DNA from: JADZAI01 sp047602465
GTDB lineage: Bacteria > Pseudomonadota > Alphaproteobacteria > Micropepsales > Micropepsaceae
Assembly (NCBI GenBank): GCA_047602465.1
Contig: JASGHF010000001.1
Location: 1,364,001-1,428,000, forward strand
DNA: 64,000 nt
Direction of reading: 5' to 3'
Part shown: positions 52,314-60,842 of the stretch, one piece after another
Layout: the number at the start of each line of letters is the position of its first letter
How positions within the stretch are numbered: the stretch's first letter is position 1
Made by a program: the position numbers and the translations under genes
Notes under the pieces: model-generated
What the model was told of the DNA's origin: nothing
Seen by the model: only the letters and a program-made list of their open reading frames with translations
Database searches by the model: none

Positions 52314-52907
52314 TCAATGCGCCGCTTTCGTCACCAGCCCGGCAATGCGGCCGATCCAGGCCTCATCGAGAGGCTCGCCGGCGACGATCAGGCGGAAATG
52401 GAGCGCGCCGGCGGCCATGCCGAGCAGCGCTTCGCTGTCGGCCGATGACGGTATTTCACCCCGCGCCAGCGCGCGGTCGAAAAGCGGCATGACGTCGGCC
52501 AGGCGGCGGCGCCAGATCGCCTGACGCTCGGCCGCAAGCTCGGCGCCGAATTCGGCCGCCGTCGCGGCTTCGAGCAGCGCGCGGCCCAGCCGCGACTGCA
52601 AGAAGGCCGCAATCCCGCGCAGCAGGGCGGTCAGATCGCCATGCAGCGAGCCGGTGTCGGCGAGCGCCACCTCGCCGCCCAGCCGCGCCAGGATCGCTTC
52701 CAGCACCAGCTGCGCCCGGCCCGGCCAGCGCCGGTAGAGGGTCGAGCGGTTGACCCCCGCCCGCCCGGCCAGCGCCTGCAGGCTGAGCGCGCCAAAGCCC
52801 TGTTCGGCGAGGAGATCGAGCGCCGCCTCGTGGATCTGTGCGGAAACGCGCGCGGTGCGACCACCGGGGCGCGCCGTTTTCGGGGGCAGCTTGATGGCAT
52901 CCGGCAT
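52314..52907 (-). CDS. TetR-family repressor
   Basis: A 197-residue TetR protein. The N-terminal helix-turn-helix covers about 24-65 (IHEAALDLLAEQGFGALSLQALAGRAGVNRSTLYRRWPG), and the C-terminal ligand domain is alanine-rich helices (ALLEAATAAEFGAELAAERQAIWRRRL). It is divergent from the MBL hydrolase, with a near-perfect operator between them, so it most likely represses both genes. The inducer is unknown and is probably a substrate or product of the hydrolase pathway. Confidence 0.9.
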   Translation of the reverse strand: MPDAIKLPPKTARPGGRTARVSAQIHEAALDLLAEQGFGALSLQALAGRAGVNRSTLYRRWPGRAQLVLEAILARLGGEVALADTGSLHGDLTALLRGIAAFLQSRLGRALLEAATAAEFGAELAAERQAIWRRRLADVMPLFDRALARGEIPSSADSEALLGMAAGALHFRLIVAGEPLDEAWIGRIAGLVTKAAH

Positions 52908-52941
52908 GGGGCGACGTTGACATGATTGGGGTCGCCATGTA

Positions 52942-52961
52942 AATGCAACACATGTTGCATT
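52942..52961. promoter_or_regulatory. TetR operator between repressor and MBL gene
   Basis: Perfect 9-bp arms AATGCAACA (52942-52950) and TGTTGCATT (52953-52961) flank a CA centre. The 20-bp element lies midway in the 69-bp divergent spacer, 15 bp before the MBL start and 35 bp before the tetR start, the placement expected of a TetR operator. It is much more AT-rich than its surroundings. Confidence 0.82.
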
Positions 52962-52976
52962 AGTGGAGGCTCAGCC

Positions 52977-53786
52977 ATGGGCGCGTCGCTCAAAGTCCAT
53001 CACCTCAATTGCGCGTGCATCCAGGGCCTCTCGATCGGGGGGCGCAAGCTCGCCTGCCATTGCATGCTGATCGAGACGCCGGCGAGCGGGCTGGTCCTCG
53101 TCGATACGGGCCTCGGCGTGCAGGATCTCATCAATCCCGCGCCGCGCTTCGGCTTTGAGTTCGCCTATGGCTATGCCCGGCCGAAGCGCGACCCCTCGAT
53201 GGCGGCGCTGGCGCAGGTGAAGCAGATGGGGTTCGACCCCGGCGACGTGCGCCACATCGTGCTGACGCATCTCGATCTCGACCATGTCGGCGGGCTGGTG
53301 GATTTTCCGCACGCCACGGTGCATCTGCACGCCGCCGAGCATGCCGCCGCCATGGCGCGCCGCGGCTACAAGGCCAAGCGGCGCTACCGGCCCGCCTTCT
53401 GGGCGCACAACCCCGACTTCGCGACCTATGCCGAAACCGGCGAGCCGTGGTTCGGCTTCGAGGCGGTGCGGCGGTTGAGGGGCCTGCCCGACGACATCCT
53501 GCTGGTGCCGCTGTTCGGGCATACGCTGGGCCATTGCGGGGTGGCGGTGGAGGACGCCAAAGGCTGGATGCTGCACGCGGGAGACGCCTATTTCGATCCG
53601 CGTGAAGTGCATGGCGACCGCCGCCGCTGCGCCCCGCTGGTCGGCCTTTTCCAGGCGATCGTGCAGACCAACCGCAGGCAGCGCCTCGACAACCAGACGC
53701 GGCTGGGCCGGTTGACGCGCGAGCGGCCCGATATCCGGGTCTTCTCGGCGCATAATCCGTTCGAGCTGGACGCGGCGCGCGGCTAA
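52977..53786 (+). CDS. MBL-fold metallo-hydrolase
   Basis: A 269-residue metallo-beta-lactamase-fold enzyme. The metal motif is THLDLDHVGG (HxDxDH), with later ligands HAAEHAAA, FGHTLGHCGV (His) and LHAGDAYFDP (Asp). The glyoxalase-II/lactonase class is most likely, cleaving esters or lactones; no signal peptide is present. The start ATG 52977 follows GGAGG. Its control by the divergent TetR suggests inducible breakdown of a small molecule such as a lactone or acyl-ester. Confidence 0.85.
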   Translation: MGASLKVHHLNCACIQGLSIGGRKLACHCMLIETPASGLVLVDTGLGVQDLINPAPRFGFEFAYGYARPKRDPSMAALAQVKQMGFDPGDVRHIVLTHLDLDHVGGLVDFPHATVHLHAAEHAAAMARRGYKAKRRYRPAFWAHNPDFATYAETGEPWFGFEAVRRLRGLPDDILLVPLFGHTLGHCGVAVEDAKGWMLHAGDAYFDPREVHGDRRRCAPLVGLFQAIVQTNRRQRLDNQTRLGRLTRERPDIRVFSAHNPFELDAARG

Positions 53787-53832
53787 CGGCCCGGCCAGGC
53801 CCAGAGCGGACGTTTGCGCGGCACCGTGCATG

Positions 53833-54411
53833 CTATCCGGGGCCGGCCTCCGGGAAGACCGGCAGATGAAGGACGGGGCCAGGATTCCAGACCGGGGCTT
53901 CATCGAAGAGACGGTGGAACGTCCACGTCGCGAGCTGCCACAGACGGTCTGTGTAGCTGCGATAGCTCTCGACCAACTGCCCGTCGTCGACTTCAGTGCT
54001 CGCATCCGCAAGCGCGCCGAACGGCAGTTTCCGATAGTCGATCCAGACTGCGGGCGCCTCCTGCGCCGCGGATGTCAGCGCGATCTGATGCGCCAGGATG
54101 TTCCTCTTGGCGGCAAGTTGGCCTTCCTCACGCTGCGCGGCCGCAGCGATCCCGGCGATATCGGGAAGGACGAGCGGGATCAGCTCGTTGATGCGCGCCA
54201 TCCGGAGAGTCCGCGACCCTATGCTCACATATGCCTTGAGCTGCGCGAGCGTCTCTTTCCTCATCTCGAACGGGGACTCACCAGACGTCCTGGCGGTCAG
54301 CGCCGTGAAGAGCTGCAGCCAAGCCGAGTTGCAGCTCGCCGAGAAGGCGACGACGATGCCGACATTCCGGGCGATGTCGGGGCGAAGCTCTATGCCGAGA
54401 CGGAAAGACAC
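53833..54411 (-). CDS. Hypothetical protein
   Basis: A 192-residue protein with no family I recognise. An N-terminal hydrophobic segment (VGIVVAFSASCNSAWLQLF) could be a membrane helix or buried strand. The rest is mainly helical and has QIALTSAAQEAPAVWIDYRKLPF and YRSYTDRLWQLATWTFHRLFDEAP. The opposite strand is also open over this stretch (about 53830-54489), but its product is compositionally unlikely (arginine/leucine-rich, no folded core). Base composition is a little lower in GC than neighbours. A short insert between the MBL gene and yacG. Confidence 0.5.
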   Translation of the reverse strand: MSFRLGIELRPDIARNVGIVVAFSASCNSAWLQLFTALTARTSGESPFEMRKETLAQLKAYVSIGSRTLRMARINELIPLVLPDIAGIAAAAQREEGQLAAKRNILAHQIALTSAAQEAPAVWIDYRKLPFGALADASTEVDDGQLVESYRSYTDRLWQLATWTFHRLFDEAPVWNPGPVLHLPVFPEAGPG

Positions 54412-54437
54412 AATCTACCGCGCCGGGAGCCGCCGGA

Positions 54438-54602
54438 TCACGTTTCGTCCGCGTCTTCGTCAGCCTCGGGTTTTCCGGGGATGACGTAGCCGCCGGAGAG
54501 CCAGCGGTTGAGGTCGATATCGGCGCAGCGTCTGGAGCAGAACGGCTTGAACTTGTCCGCCTGCGGCTTGCCGCAGACGGCGCAGGCGGGCGCGGCGTTC
54601 AT
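54438..54602 (-). CDS. yacG: DNA gyrase inhibitor YacG
   Basis: A 54-residue zinc protein starting at ATG 54602. The four zinc cysteines are CAVCGK and FCSRRC, followed by the conserved ADIDLNRWLSGGYVIPG. E. coli YacG blocks gyrase. The ATG overlaps the rng stop (ATGA) so translation is coupled, an arrangement typical of alphaproteobacterial rng-yacG pairs. Confidence 0.95.
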   Translation of the reverse strand: MNAAPACAVCGKPQADKFKPFCSRRCADIDLNRWLSGGYVIPGKPEADEDADET

Positions 54603-56131
54603 TGCGCGGCGGGGACGGTGGCGACGCGGGGCGCTTCGACGGAGACCTCGAAGCGATCGCGCGGCCAGCCTTCGCGGGACTGGATACGGAAGCGCGCGCC
54701 GATGCGGTCGCGCAGGCGCTTCAGCAGCACCGGCTCGTCGCTGATCCATGTCGCGACCGCGGGATGCGCGGTGCAGTTCATGGTGCGGCCGGGATTGGCG
54801 CGGGCTTCGGCCTCGATGCGGCGGAGGAATTCGTTGGCGACGGTGGCGACGGTTTTGACGCGCCCGCCGGAGAGAAGGCCGCGCACCGGCTCGGTGAGGA
54901 ATTTCGAGATCGGATCGCGCACGCGCTTGCGCGTGAGTTCGACGAGGCCGAATTCCGACATCGGCGAAATCTGCGTCGGGACGCGGTCCTTGCCGAGGCT
55001 GAGCGCCAGCGTCTGCAGCACGCGCGCGACGTTTTCAGGATCGCCCTGGTGGATGAAATCGATCACCACGAGACCGCCGATGGCCCTGAGGCGCAGCTGG
55101 CGGCCGATTTCGGCGGCGGCGTCCTGGTTGATGCGGAAGCTGGTTTCCTCAAGCCCCGACGAGGCGGTGAAGCTGCCCGAGTTCACGTCGATGGCGACCA
55201 GCGCCTCGGTGCCTTCGATGGTGATCCAGCCGCCGCAGGCGAGCGCGACGCGCGGATGCAGCAGGGCTTCGAGTTCGGCCTCGACGCCCCTGGCCTCGAA
55301 CAGGTCGCCGCGATCATGGAGATGCAGCCTGGGCAGGACTTCCGGCATCGCCTCGGCGCAATAGGCGCGGGCTTCTTCCAGCGCGGCGGCGTCGTCGATG
55401 ATGACGGCGTCGGTTTCCAGGCCCACGCAATCGCGCAGCGCGCGGGCGACCGGATCGAGATCGCAGAAGATGGTGGAGGGGACGCGGGCGTTGCGCTTTT
55501 TCTCTTCCAGCTCGGCCCATGAAATGGCGAGACGTTCGGCGTCCTCGCGCAGCTCCGCCTCGCCCGCGCCGATGGCGACGGTGCGGACGATATAGCCGGC
55601 GCTTTTCAGCGTGCCGTCGGCCTCGGCGAAGCCGGAGACGATGCGGCTGAGGCGTTCGCGTTCGGCCTCGTCCTCGATGCGGCGCGAGAGGGCGACGCCC
55701 TTCTGGTTCGGCACGAGGATGAGCAGGCGGCCGGCGATGGTGACGTTGGCCGAAAGGCGCGCGCCCTTGTCGCCGATGGGGTCTTTGATGACCTGGGTGA
55801 GGATCGCCTCGCCCTCGCGCACGCAATCGGTGATGGGCGGCAGGCCCTCGCCGAAGCCCGGCAGGTCGGCGAGGCAGCGGGCCTCCTTAGCGCCGAGGAA
55901 CCCGGCGCGTTCCAGACCGATATCGACGAAGGCGGCCTGCATGGCCGGCAGCACGCGCTGAACCCGGCCCAGCACGATATTGCTGAGGACGCTGTGGCCG
56001 GCGCGGCCGCCGCCCTCGCCTTCGCCCATGCCGGCGGTGCGCTCGATATAAATCTCTTCCAATCGGCCATCGCCAACGACCGCGACGCGGGTTTCGCCCG
56101 CGCCGACATTGATCAGAACCTCATTCGCCAT
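54599..56131 (-). CDS. rng: Ribonuclease E/G family protein, RNase G type
   Basis: A 510-residue RNase E/G. Domains in order: S1-like RNA binding (GRVQRVLPAMQAAFVDIGLERAGFL), 5' sensor region, catalytic DNase-I-like part with Asp in VAIDVNSGSF and Asp in LVVIDFI, and a small C-terminal domain. The Zn-link CPxCxG motif normally after VELTRKR is missing: the stretch is RVRDPISKFLTEPVRGLLSGG with no cysteine, so the tetramer bridge probably differs. It processes rRNA and decays mRNA. It lies 17 bp after maf and overlaps yacG. Confidence 0.93.
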   Translation of the reverse strand: MANEVLINVGAGETRVAVVGDGRLEEIYIERTAGMGEGEGGGRAGHSVLSNIVLGRVQRVLPAMQAAFVDIGLERAGFLGAKEARCLADLPGFGEGLPPITDCVREGEAILTQVIKDPIGDKGARLSANVTIAGRLLILVPNQKGVALSRRIEDEAERERLSRIVSGFAEADGTLKSAGYIVRTVAIGAGEAELREDAERLAISWAELEEKKRNARVPSTIFCDLDPVARALRDCVGLETDAVIIDDAAALEEARAYCAEAMPEVLPRLHLHDRGDLFEARGVEAELEALLHPRVALACGGWITIEGTEALVAIDVNSGSFTASSGLEETSFRINQDAAAEIGRQLRLRAIGGLVVIDFIHQGDPENVARVLQTLALSLGKDRVPTQISPMSEFGLVELTRKRVRDPISKFLTEPVRGLLSGGRVKTVATVANEFLRRIEAEARANPGRTMNCTAHPAVATWISDEPVLLKRLRDRIGARFRIQSREGWPRDRFEVSVEAPRVATVPAAQ

Positions 56132-56148
56132 ACAGGCCAGACTCGAAA

Positions 56149-56763
56149 TTATGGTGCTTCCCTTACGTCACACCCTACACGTGTGCCGGGGAAACCCAAG
56201 CCCGTAATCAATGCGAGCGTTTCGGTGAGCGGGAGTCCGACGATGGCGCCGTAGGAGCCATTGATCGCCGGGATGAAGGCCGCCGCGCGGCCCTGAATGG
56301 CATAACCGCCGGCCTTGCCGACGCCCTCGCCCGAAGCGGCATAGGCCTCGATCTCGTCGCGGCTGAGGCGCTTGAAGCCGACGCGCGTGGAGACGATGCG
56401 GGTGCGCGGCTTTCCCTGTCCCAGACAGGCGACGATGGCGGTGTGGACGAGGTGGCGGCGGCCCGACAGGAGGCCAAGACAGGCTTTCACCTCGGTCGCA
56501 TTGTCGGCCTTGGGCAGGATGCGGCGGCCGCAGGCGACGACGGTGTCGGCGGCGAGGATGAGATCGGTTTCCGGCGCGGCGGCCGCGAGCGCCTGCGCCT
56601 TCGCCGTCGCGACGCGCGCCGCATAGGGGCGCGGCAATTCGTCCTTCAGCGGGGTTTCGTCGATGTCGGCGGGGATGACGGCGTCCGGCACGATGCCCAC
56701 GGAGGCGAGCAGGTCGAGGCGGCGCGGGCTGGCGCTGGCCAATATCAGGCGCAGCGCGGGCAT
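56149..56763 (-). CDS. maf: Maf nucleotide pyrophosphatase
   Basis: A 204-residue Maf protein. The phosphate loop ASASPRR is at residues 9-15, and AADTVV, a Ser-rich FKRLSRDEIEAYAASGE and KAGGYAIQGRAA are the other family motifs. It hydrolyses non-canonical dNTPs/NTPs to monophosphates, limiting incorporation of bad nucleotides. Its ATG lies 1 bp after the infA stop, in the infA-maf-rng-yacG order. Confidence 0.95.
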   Translation of the reverse strand: MPALRLILASASPRRLDLLASVGIVPDAVIPADIDETPLKDELPRPYAARVATAKAQALAAAAPETDLILAADTVVACGRRILPKADNATEVKACLGLLSGRRHLVHTAIVACLGQGKPRTRIVSTRVGFKRLSRDEIEAYAASGEGVGKAGGYAIQGRAAAFIPAINGSYGAIVGLPLTETLALITGLGFPGTRVGCDVREAP

Positions 56764-56764
56764 C

Positions 56765-56983
56765 TTACTTGAAGCGGAAGATGATGCGGCCCTTGGTGAG
56801 ATCGTAGGGCGTCATGGCGACGAGCACCTTGTCGCCGGCCAGCACGCGGATGCGGTTCTTGCGCATCTTGCCGGCCGTGTGGGCGATCAGGATGTGGTCG
56901 TTCTCAAGCTGAACGCGGAAGGTCGCATTCGGCAGCAGTTCCAGCACCGTGCCGGGAAACTCGAGCAGTTCTTCTTTAGCCAT
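56765..56983 (-). CDS. infA: Translation initiation factor IF-1
   Basis: A 72-residue OB-fold protein, the standard IF-1 length: AKEELLEFPGTVLELLPNA, MRKNRIRVLAGDKVLVAMTPYDLTKGRI and RFK at the end. It binds the 30S A site with IF-2 and IF-3. It is followed immediately by maf. The 98-bp gap to the Nudix gene may contain its own promoter. Confidence 0.98.
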   Translation of the reverse strand: MAKEELLEFPGTVLELLPNATFRVQLENDHILIAHTAGKMRKNRIRVLAGDKVLVAMTPYDLTKGRIIFRFK

Positions 56984-57081
56984 TCCTCACCGGGGATGCC
57001 CCGCGCTCAATGACGGCGCGAGGCCGGGCGGAATGACACAGAATCCGGCCCCAGATCAAGCTTTCTGGGCCGGGCGCTCCC

Positions 57082-57711
57082 TCAATCGAACTCCGGCGGG
57101 CGGGCGGGATCGGCCGCGTGGTCGAAGAGGCGGAGAATCTGGGCCTTCAGCGTGCGGCCGACGGAGACATCGTCGGGCACCGATTCCCTTGAAAACCAGC
57201 CAATGCCGGAGGTTTCCAGGCTGGTCGCGGGCGCGCCGCCGGTGACGGAACACAGGAACACGGCCTTGGCGACCGAGAAGATCAGCGGGCCGTGGCCCTG
57301 GCGCGTGCGGTCCCACAAAGCGACGAGACGTTCGACCTTCACCTCGTAGCCGCTCTCCTCGCGCACCTCCCTGGCGCAGTTCTCGGCCGGGGTGAGATTC
57401 ACGTCGGCCCAGCCGCCGGGAAGCGTCCAGCGGCCGTCATCGACCGCCTCGCGCACCAGCAGGATTTCGCCCGCCGCGTTGAAGACGGCGGCGCGGACAT
57501 CGAGCTTGGGCGTCGTGTAGCCGGTCTCGTTCGCGAAGAGGTCTGCGATGCGGGCGGCGGGGGCATCGGTGTGCGCGGCGAGAATGCGGACGGCGAGATC
57601 GCGCAGCATCTCGAAGCGCTCGCGGTCATACGGGTCGCGCGTGAAGGCGAGACCGGTCTGCGCGATCGCCTGCATCTCGCGCGTCCAGGTGAGCCAGTCG
57701 GGGTCGGTCAT
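57082..57711 (-). CDS. Nudix hydrolase with N-terminal domain
   Basis: A 209-residue protein. An N-terminal helical domain (about 1-60) precedes a Nudix domain with the box GGWADVNLTPAENCAREVREESGY. The canonical first Glu of the box is Leu, but the REVREES catalytic part is intact; this variant occurs in the NUDIX_N_2-type family. It likely acts on ADP-ribose or similar nucleotide sugars; substrate not certain. It overlaps the LMW phosphatase gene by 4 bp. Confidence 0.86.
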   Translation of the reverse strand: MTDPDWLTWTREMQAIAQTGLAFTRDPYDRERFEMLRDLAVRILAAHTDAPAARIADLFANETGYTTPKLDVRAAVFNAAGEILLVREAVDDGRWTLPGGWADVNLTPAENCAREVREESGYEVKVERLVALWDRTRQGHGPLIFSVAKAVFLCSVTGGAPATSLETSGIGWFSRESVPDDVSVGRTLKAQILRLFDHAADPARPPEFD

Positions 57712-58148
57712 GGGACGAAACGCGCTTTGAGTTTCTTCAGCAGCGTGTCGCGGACGGCGCGGTAGGCATCGAGGCGCTGGTCGCGGCTGCCTTCGTGGGC
57801 GGTCGGGTCCATGGTCGGCCAGTATTCAGCCTCCACGGCCATGACGCGGGTGAATTCCAGCGCCTTGTGATGCGCCTCGGGCGACAGCGAGACGATGAGA
57901 TCGAAGGAGCTGTCCTCAAGCTCGGCGAAGGTCTTGGGTTTGTGGGCGTGGATGTCGATGCCGATTTCGGCCAGCGCCTCGACGGCCAGCGGATCAAGAT
58001 CGCCCGCCTTCACGCCGGCCGATTCCACAAATGCGTGCTTGCCATAGAGGTGACGCATGATCGCCGCCGCCATCGGCGATCTGACGGCGTTGAAGGTGCA
58101 GGCGAAGAGCACGGCATCGGGCAGGTCTTCGCCGTTCGGTCCCTTCAT
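57708..58148 (-). CDS. Low-molecular-weight phosphatase family protein
   Basis: A 146-residue LMW protein-tyrosine-phosphatase-like protein. The P-loop is C17-TFNAV-R23-S, and the late acid loop is TMDPTAHEGS. The N-terminal FACTFNAVRSP and ESAGVKAGDLDP also fit arsenate-reductase/PTP members. Substrate is a phosphotyrosine protein or a small phosphate compound; arsenate reduction is possible but unproven. It overlaps UPF0262 upstream (ATGA) and the Nudix gene downstream. Confidence 0.88.
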   Translation of the reverse strand: MKGPNGEDLPDAVLFACTFNAVRSPMAAAIMRHLYGKHAFVESAGVKAGDLDPLAVEALAEIGIDIHAHKPKTFAELEDSSFDLIVSLSPEAHHKALEFTRVMAVEAEYWPTMDPTAHEGSRDQRLDAYRAVRDTLLKKLKARFVP

Positions 58149-58633
58149 GTCCGCCCGGGGTCATCGCGCGCATGCAGCGCGCAGATCAGGGTGAAGAGGC
58201 GCCGGGCGGTGTCGTGATCGAGTTCGATCTTGTCCTTCAGCCGCTCGCGCAGGACATCGGAGCCTTCATTGTGAAGGCCGCGCCGGCCCATATCGATGGC
58301 CTCGATCTGCGCCGGCGGGGCGGTGCGGATCGCCTCGTAATAGCTGTCGCAGACGAGGAAATAGTCCTTGATGATCTTGCGGAAGGGCGTGAGCGAGAGG
58401 ATCACGCGGCCGTGCGGATCGCGCGTTTCGGTCAGCACGTCAAAGACCAGCCGCCCGTCTTCCAGCGCCAGGCGCAGCACGTAAGGCCCGCCGGGCGATT
58501 GCGCCGGGCGGAACGAGTTGGCCTCGAGCAGGTCGAAGATCGCCACGCGGCGCTCATGCTCCACGTCGGCGCCGCGCGCCTGGATGCTGGTTTCGTCCAG
58601 TTCGATATCGGCGAGGCGGTAGGTGTCGGTCAT
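58145..58633 (-). CDS. UPF0262 family protein
   Basis: A 162-residue UPF0262 protein. Its conserved core 'ERRVAIFDLLEANSFRP', ILSLTPFRKIIKDYFLVCDSYYEAIRTA and MGRRGLHNEGSDVLRERL is typical. Function unknown. In alphaproteobacteria it commonly sits after hisD and before the LMW phosphatase, as here, so it may belong to a shared operon. It overlaps both neighbours by 4 bp. Confidence 0.94.
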   Translation of the reverse strand: MTDTYRLADIELDETSIQARGADVEHERRVAIFDLLEANSFRPAQSPGGPYVLRLALEDGRLVFDVLTETRDPHGRVILSLTPFRKIIKDYFLVCDSYYEAIRTAPPAQIEAIDMGRRGLHNEGSDVLRERLKDKIELDHDTARRLFTLICALHARDDPGRT

Positions 58634-59925
58634 CGGCGGTTCAGCCTGATGGCGACCGAGCGCGCATGGGCCGGCAGGCCCTCCGCCCCGGCCAGCGTCA
58701 GCGCGGCAGGCCCGATGGCGGCCAGGCCTTCGGCATCGCAGCGCACCAGCGTGGTGCGCTTCATGAAATCGAGCACGTTCAGGCCGCTGGCGAAGCGCGC
58801 GGTGCGCGAGGTGGGCAGAACATGGTTCGGCCCCGCCACATAATCGCCGATCGCTTCCGGCGTGTGACGGCCAAGGAAGATGGCGCCGGCATTGGAGATC
58901 TTCGCCGCCAGCGCATCCGGGTCGGCGACGGCCAGCTCCAGATGCTCCGGCGCGATGGCGTCGACCAGCGGCACGGCCTCGTCCAGATCGCGCACCACGA
59001 TGATCGCGCCGTTCGCTTCCCAGCTGGCGCGCGAGGTGCCTTCGCGCAGCGCGCCGGAAAGCTCGACCTCCACCGCGCGGGCGGCGGCATCGGCGAAGGC
59101 GGCATCGTCGGTGATGAGGACCGACTGCGCCGAAGGATCGTGTTCGGCCTGGCTGAGAAGATCGGCGGCGATCCAGTGCGGATCGTTCGCCCCATCGGCG
59201 ACCACCAGAATTTCGGAAGGCCCGGCGATCATGTCGATGCCGACCTGGCCGAAGACGCGGCGCTTGGCGGCGGCGACATAGGCGTTGCCGGGGCCGGTGA
59301 TCTTGTCGACCGGCGCGATCGTAACGGTGCCATAGGCCAGCGCGGCGACGGCCTGCGCCCCGCCGATGCGATAGATCTCGGTCACGCCGGCGAGTTTCGC
59401 GGCGGCGAAAACCAGCGGGTTCATCACCCCGTCCGGCGTCGGCACCACCATGGCGAGGCGCTTCACGCCCGCGACGGCGGCCGGAATGGCGTTCATCAGC
59501 ACCGATGAGGGATAGGCGGCCGTCCCGCCCGGCACGTAAAGACCGGCCGCCTGAACCGGCGTCCAGCGCGCGCCGAGGCCGATGCCGGCGTCATCGGTGT
59601 AGAACAGCGCCTCGGGCGCCTGCCGGGCGTGGAAGGCGCGGATGCGATCCGCCGCGATCTTCAGCGCCGCCAGCGCCTGCGGATCGGCCCTGGCCGCCTG
59701 GGCGTCGATCTCGGCGTCGGTGAGGCGCATCTCGGCGGCGGTCAGCGTCAGACGATCCCAGCGGGCGGTGTAGTCGAGAACCGCCGCATCGCCCCGCGCC
59801 CGCACATCCGCAATGATCGCGGCGGCGGCGGCGTCGACATCCTCCTCCTCGGCGCGTTTGGCCGTCAGCAGCGCCTGAAAGCGCGCCGGGAAATCCGCGT
59901 CGGTGGAGGAAAGCCGCAAGGTCAT
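58630..59925 (-). CDS. hisD: Histidinol dehydrogenase
   Basis: A 431-residue enzyme. It converts L-histidinol to histidine in two NAD+-dependent steps, the last of the pathway. Visible motifs include YVPGGTAAYPSSVLMNAIPA, GPGNAYVAAAKRRVFGQVGIDMIAGPSEI, LSQAEHDPSAQSVLITDD, EHLELAV and GPNHVLPTSRTARF. ATG 59925 was preferred over GTG 59934 because TGAGGCG lies just before it. The stop overlaps UPF0262. The usual neighbour DUF2948-murA is separated by an islet upstream. Confidence 0.96.
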   Translation of the reverse strand: MTLRLSSTDADFPARFQALLTAKRAEEEDVDAAAAAIIADVRARGDAAVLDYTARWDRLTLTAAEMRLTDAEIDAQAARADPQALAALKIAADRIRAFHARQAPEALFYTDDAGIGLGARWTPVQAAGLYVPGGTAAYPSSVLMNAIPAAVAGVKRLAMVVPTPDGVMNPLVFAAAKLAGVTEIYRIGGAQAVAALAYGTVTIAPVDKITGPGNAYVAAAKRRVFGQVGIDMIAGPSEILVVADGANDPHWIAADLLSQAEHDPSAQSVLITDDAAFADAAARAVEVELSGALREGTSRASWEANGAIIVVRDLDEAVPLVDAIAPEHLELAVADPDALAAKISNAGAIFLGRHTPEAIGDYVAGPNHVLPTSRTARFASGLNVLDFMKRTTLVRCDAEGLAAIGPAALTLAGAEGLPAHARSVAIRLNRR

Positions 59926-60073
59926 GCGCCTCACATGCCCAACAAGGCGCGGCGGATCAATGGGCGGCGGGGGCCTAACCCCTCGTCCTCAGCGCGATGA
60001 GCGGCCAACGGCCGCGTCCCGAAGGACACAGGAACGCTTGCACGCCGCCCCGGCCTCCGCCCTACTCCGCCCC

Positions 60074-60835
60074 ATGCTGACGCGCCGCAGCCTGATCACC
60101 GCCTCGCTCGCCGCCGCCGTTCTGCCGGGGCTGGGCCGGGCCTCCGCCGCCGCCATGCAGGGGCCGCATGCCGTGCCGGGGCTGTCGCCCGCCGATCTCT
60201 CCTGGCCGGGGGCGAAGCCGGAAGAGATGGCGTTCATGCGCGAGGTCTATGTCGCGCACCTCTCGCGGTCCGGCGCGCGCGGGGCGTTCTCCGGCGATAT
60301 TCCGCGCGAGAAGCTGGGCGAGATCGAGGAGGGCGTGCTGCTGTCGGCCGGGGCGGCGCGGGATGCGCGGGCGCTGCTGAGCGCCGCGCGGATCGCGCTG
60401 AAGACGGCGAAGGCCGTGAAGCCCAAGCCGGATGCGGCGGCGGTGGCGACGAAGGCGATCGGGCCTTTAAGCGGCTATCGCCCCGCCTCGCGCCAGTTCG
60501 CGCTGTGGAACCGGGCGTTCCCGAGCTATTTCGAGGAGACGGCGCCGGTGCGCGCCGCGCTGCCGGGCGGGCCGCTGGGCCGCCAGGCGGTTGAGGAGAC
60601 GGTGGAGTTCGTGCGCCATCACCTCGCAGCGCCGGGCTTCTCGCTGCACAATTCGGGCAAGGCGCTGGATTTTACGACGACGGTGAACGGCGAGATGCTG
60701 ATCTCGGACCGCACCCAGCGCGCGGCATGGCGGGCGAGCTGGTTCTATGACTGGCTGACCGCCTCGGCCCCCTCGTTCGGATTCTACGAAAACCCGAAGA
60801 TCGACGAGCCGTGGCATTGGGAGTGGCGGGGGTAG
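60074..60835 (+). CDS. M15-type D-Ala-D-Ala carboxypeptidase-like protein
   Basis: A 253-residue exported protein with a twin-arginine signal (MLTRRSLITASLAAAVLPG). The metal motif SLHNSGKALDF (HxxxxxxD) and the C-terminal WHWEW match VanY-type peptidases of family M15B. It is expected to trim peptidoglycan pentapeptides in the periplasm. The Tat signal suggests export folded with its zinc. It stands alone on the plus strand and converges with the HNH gene. Confidence 0.78.
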   Translation: MLTRRSLITASLAAAVLPGLGRASAAAMQGPHAVPGLSPADLSWPGAKPEEMAFMREVYVAHLSRSGARGAFSGDIPREKLGEIEEGVLLSAGAARDARALLSAARIALKTAKAVKPKPDAAAVATKAIGPLSGYRPASRQFALWNRAFPSYFEETAPVRAALPGGPLGRQAVEETVEFVRHHLAAPGFSLHNSGKALDFTTTVNGEMLISDRTQRAAWRASWFYDWLTASAPSFGFYENPKIDEPWHWEWRG

Positions 60836-60842
60836 GACACTG

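Noticed and set aside
53830..54489. Plus-strand open frame opposite the hypothetical protein
   Set aside because: Residue composition is unlike folded proteins; the minus-strand product is more plausible, although neither has a recognised family.
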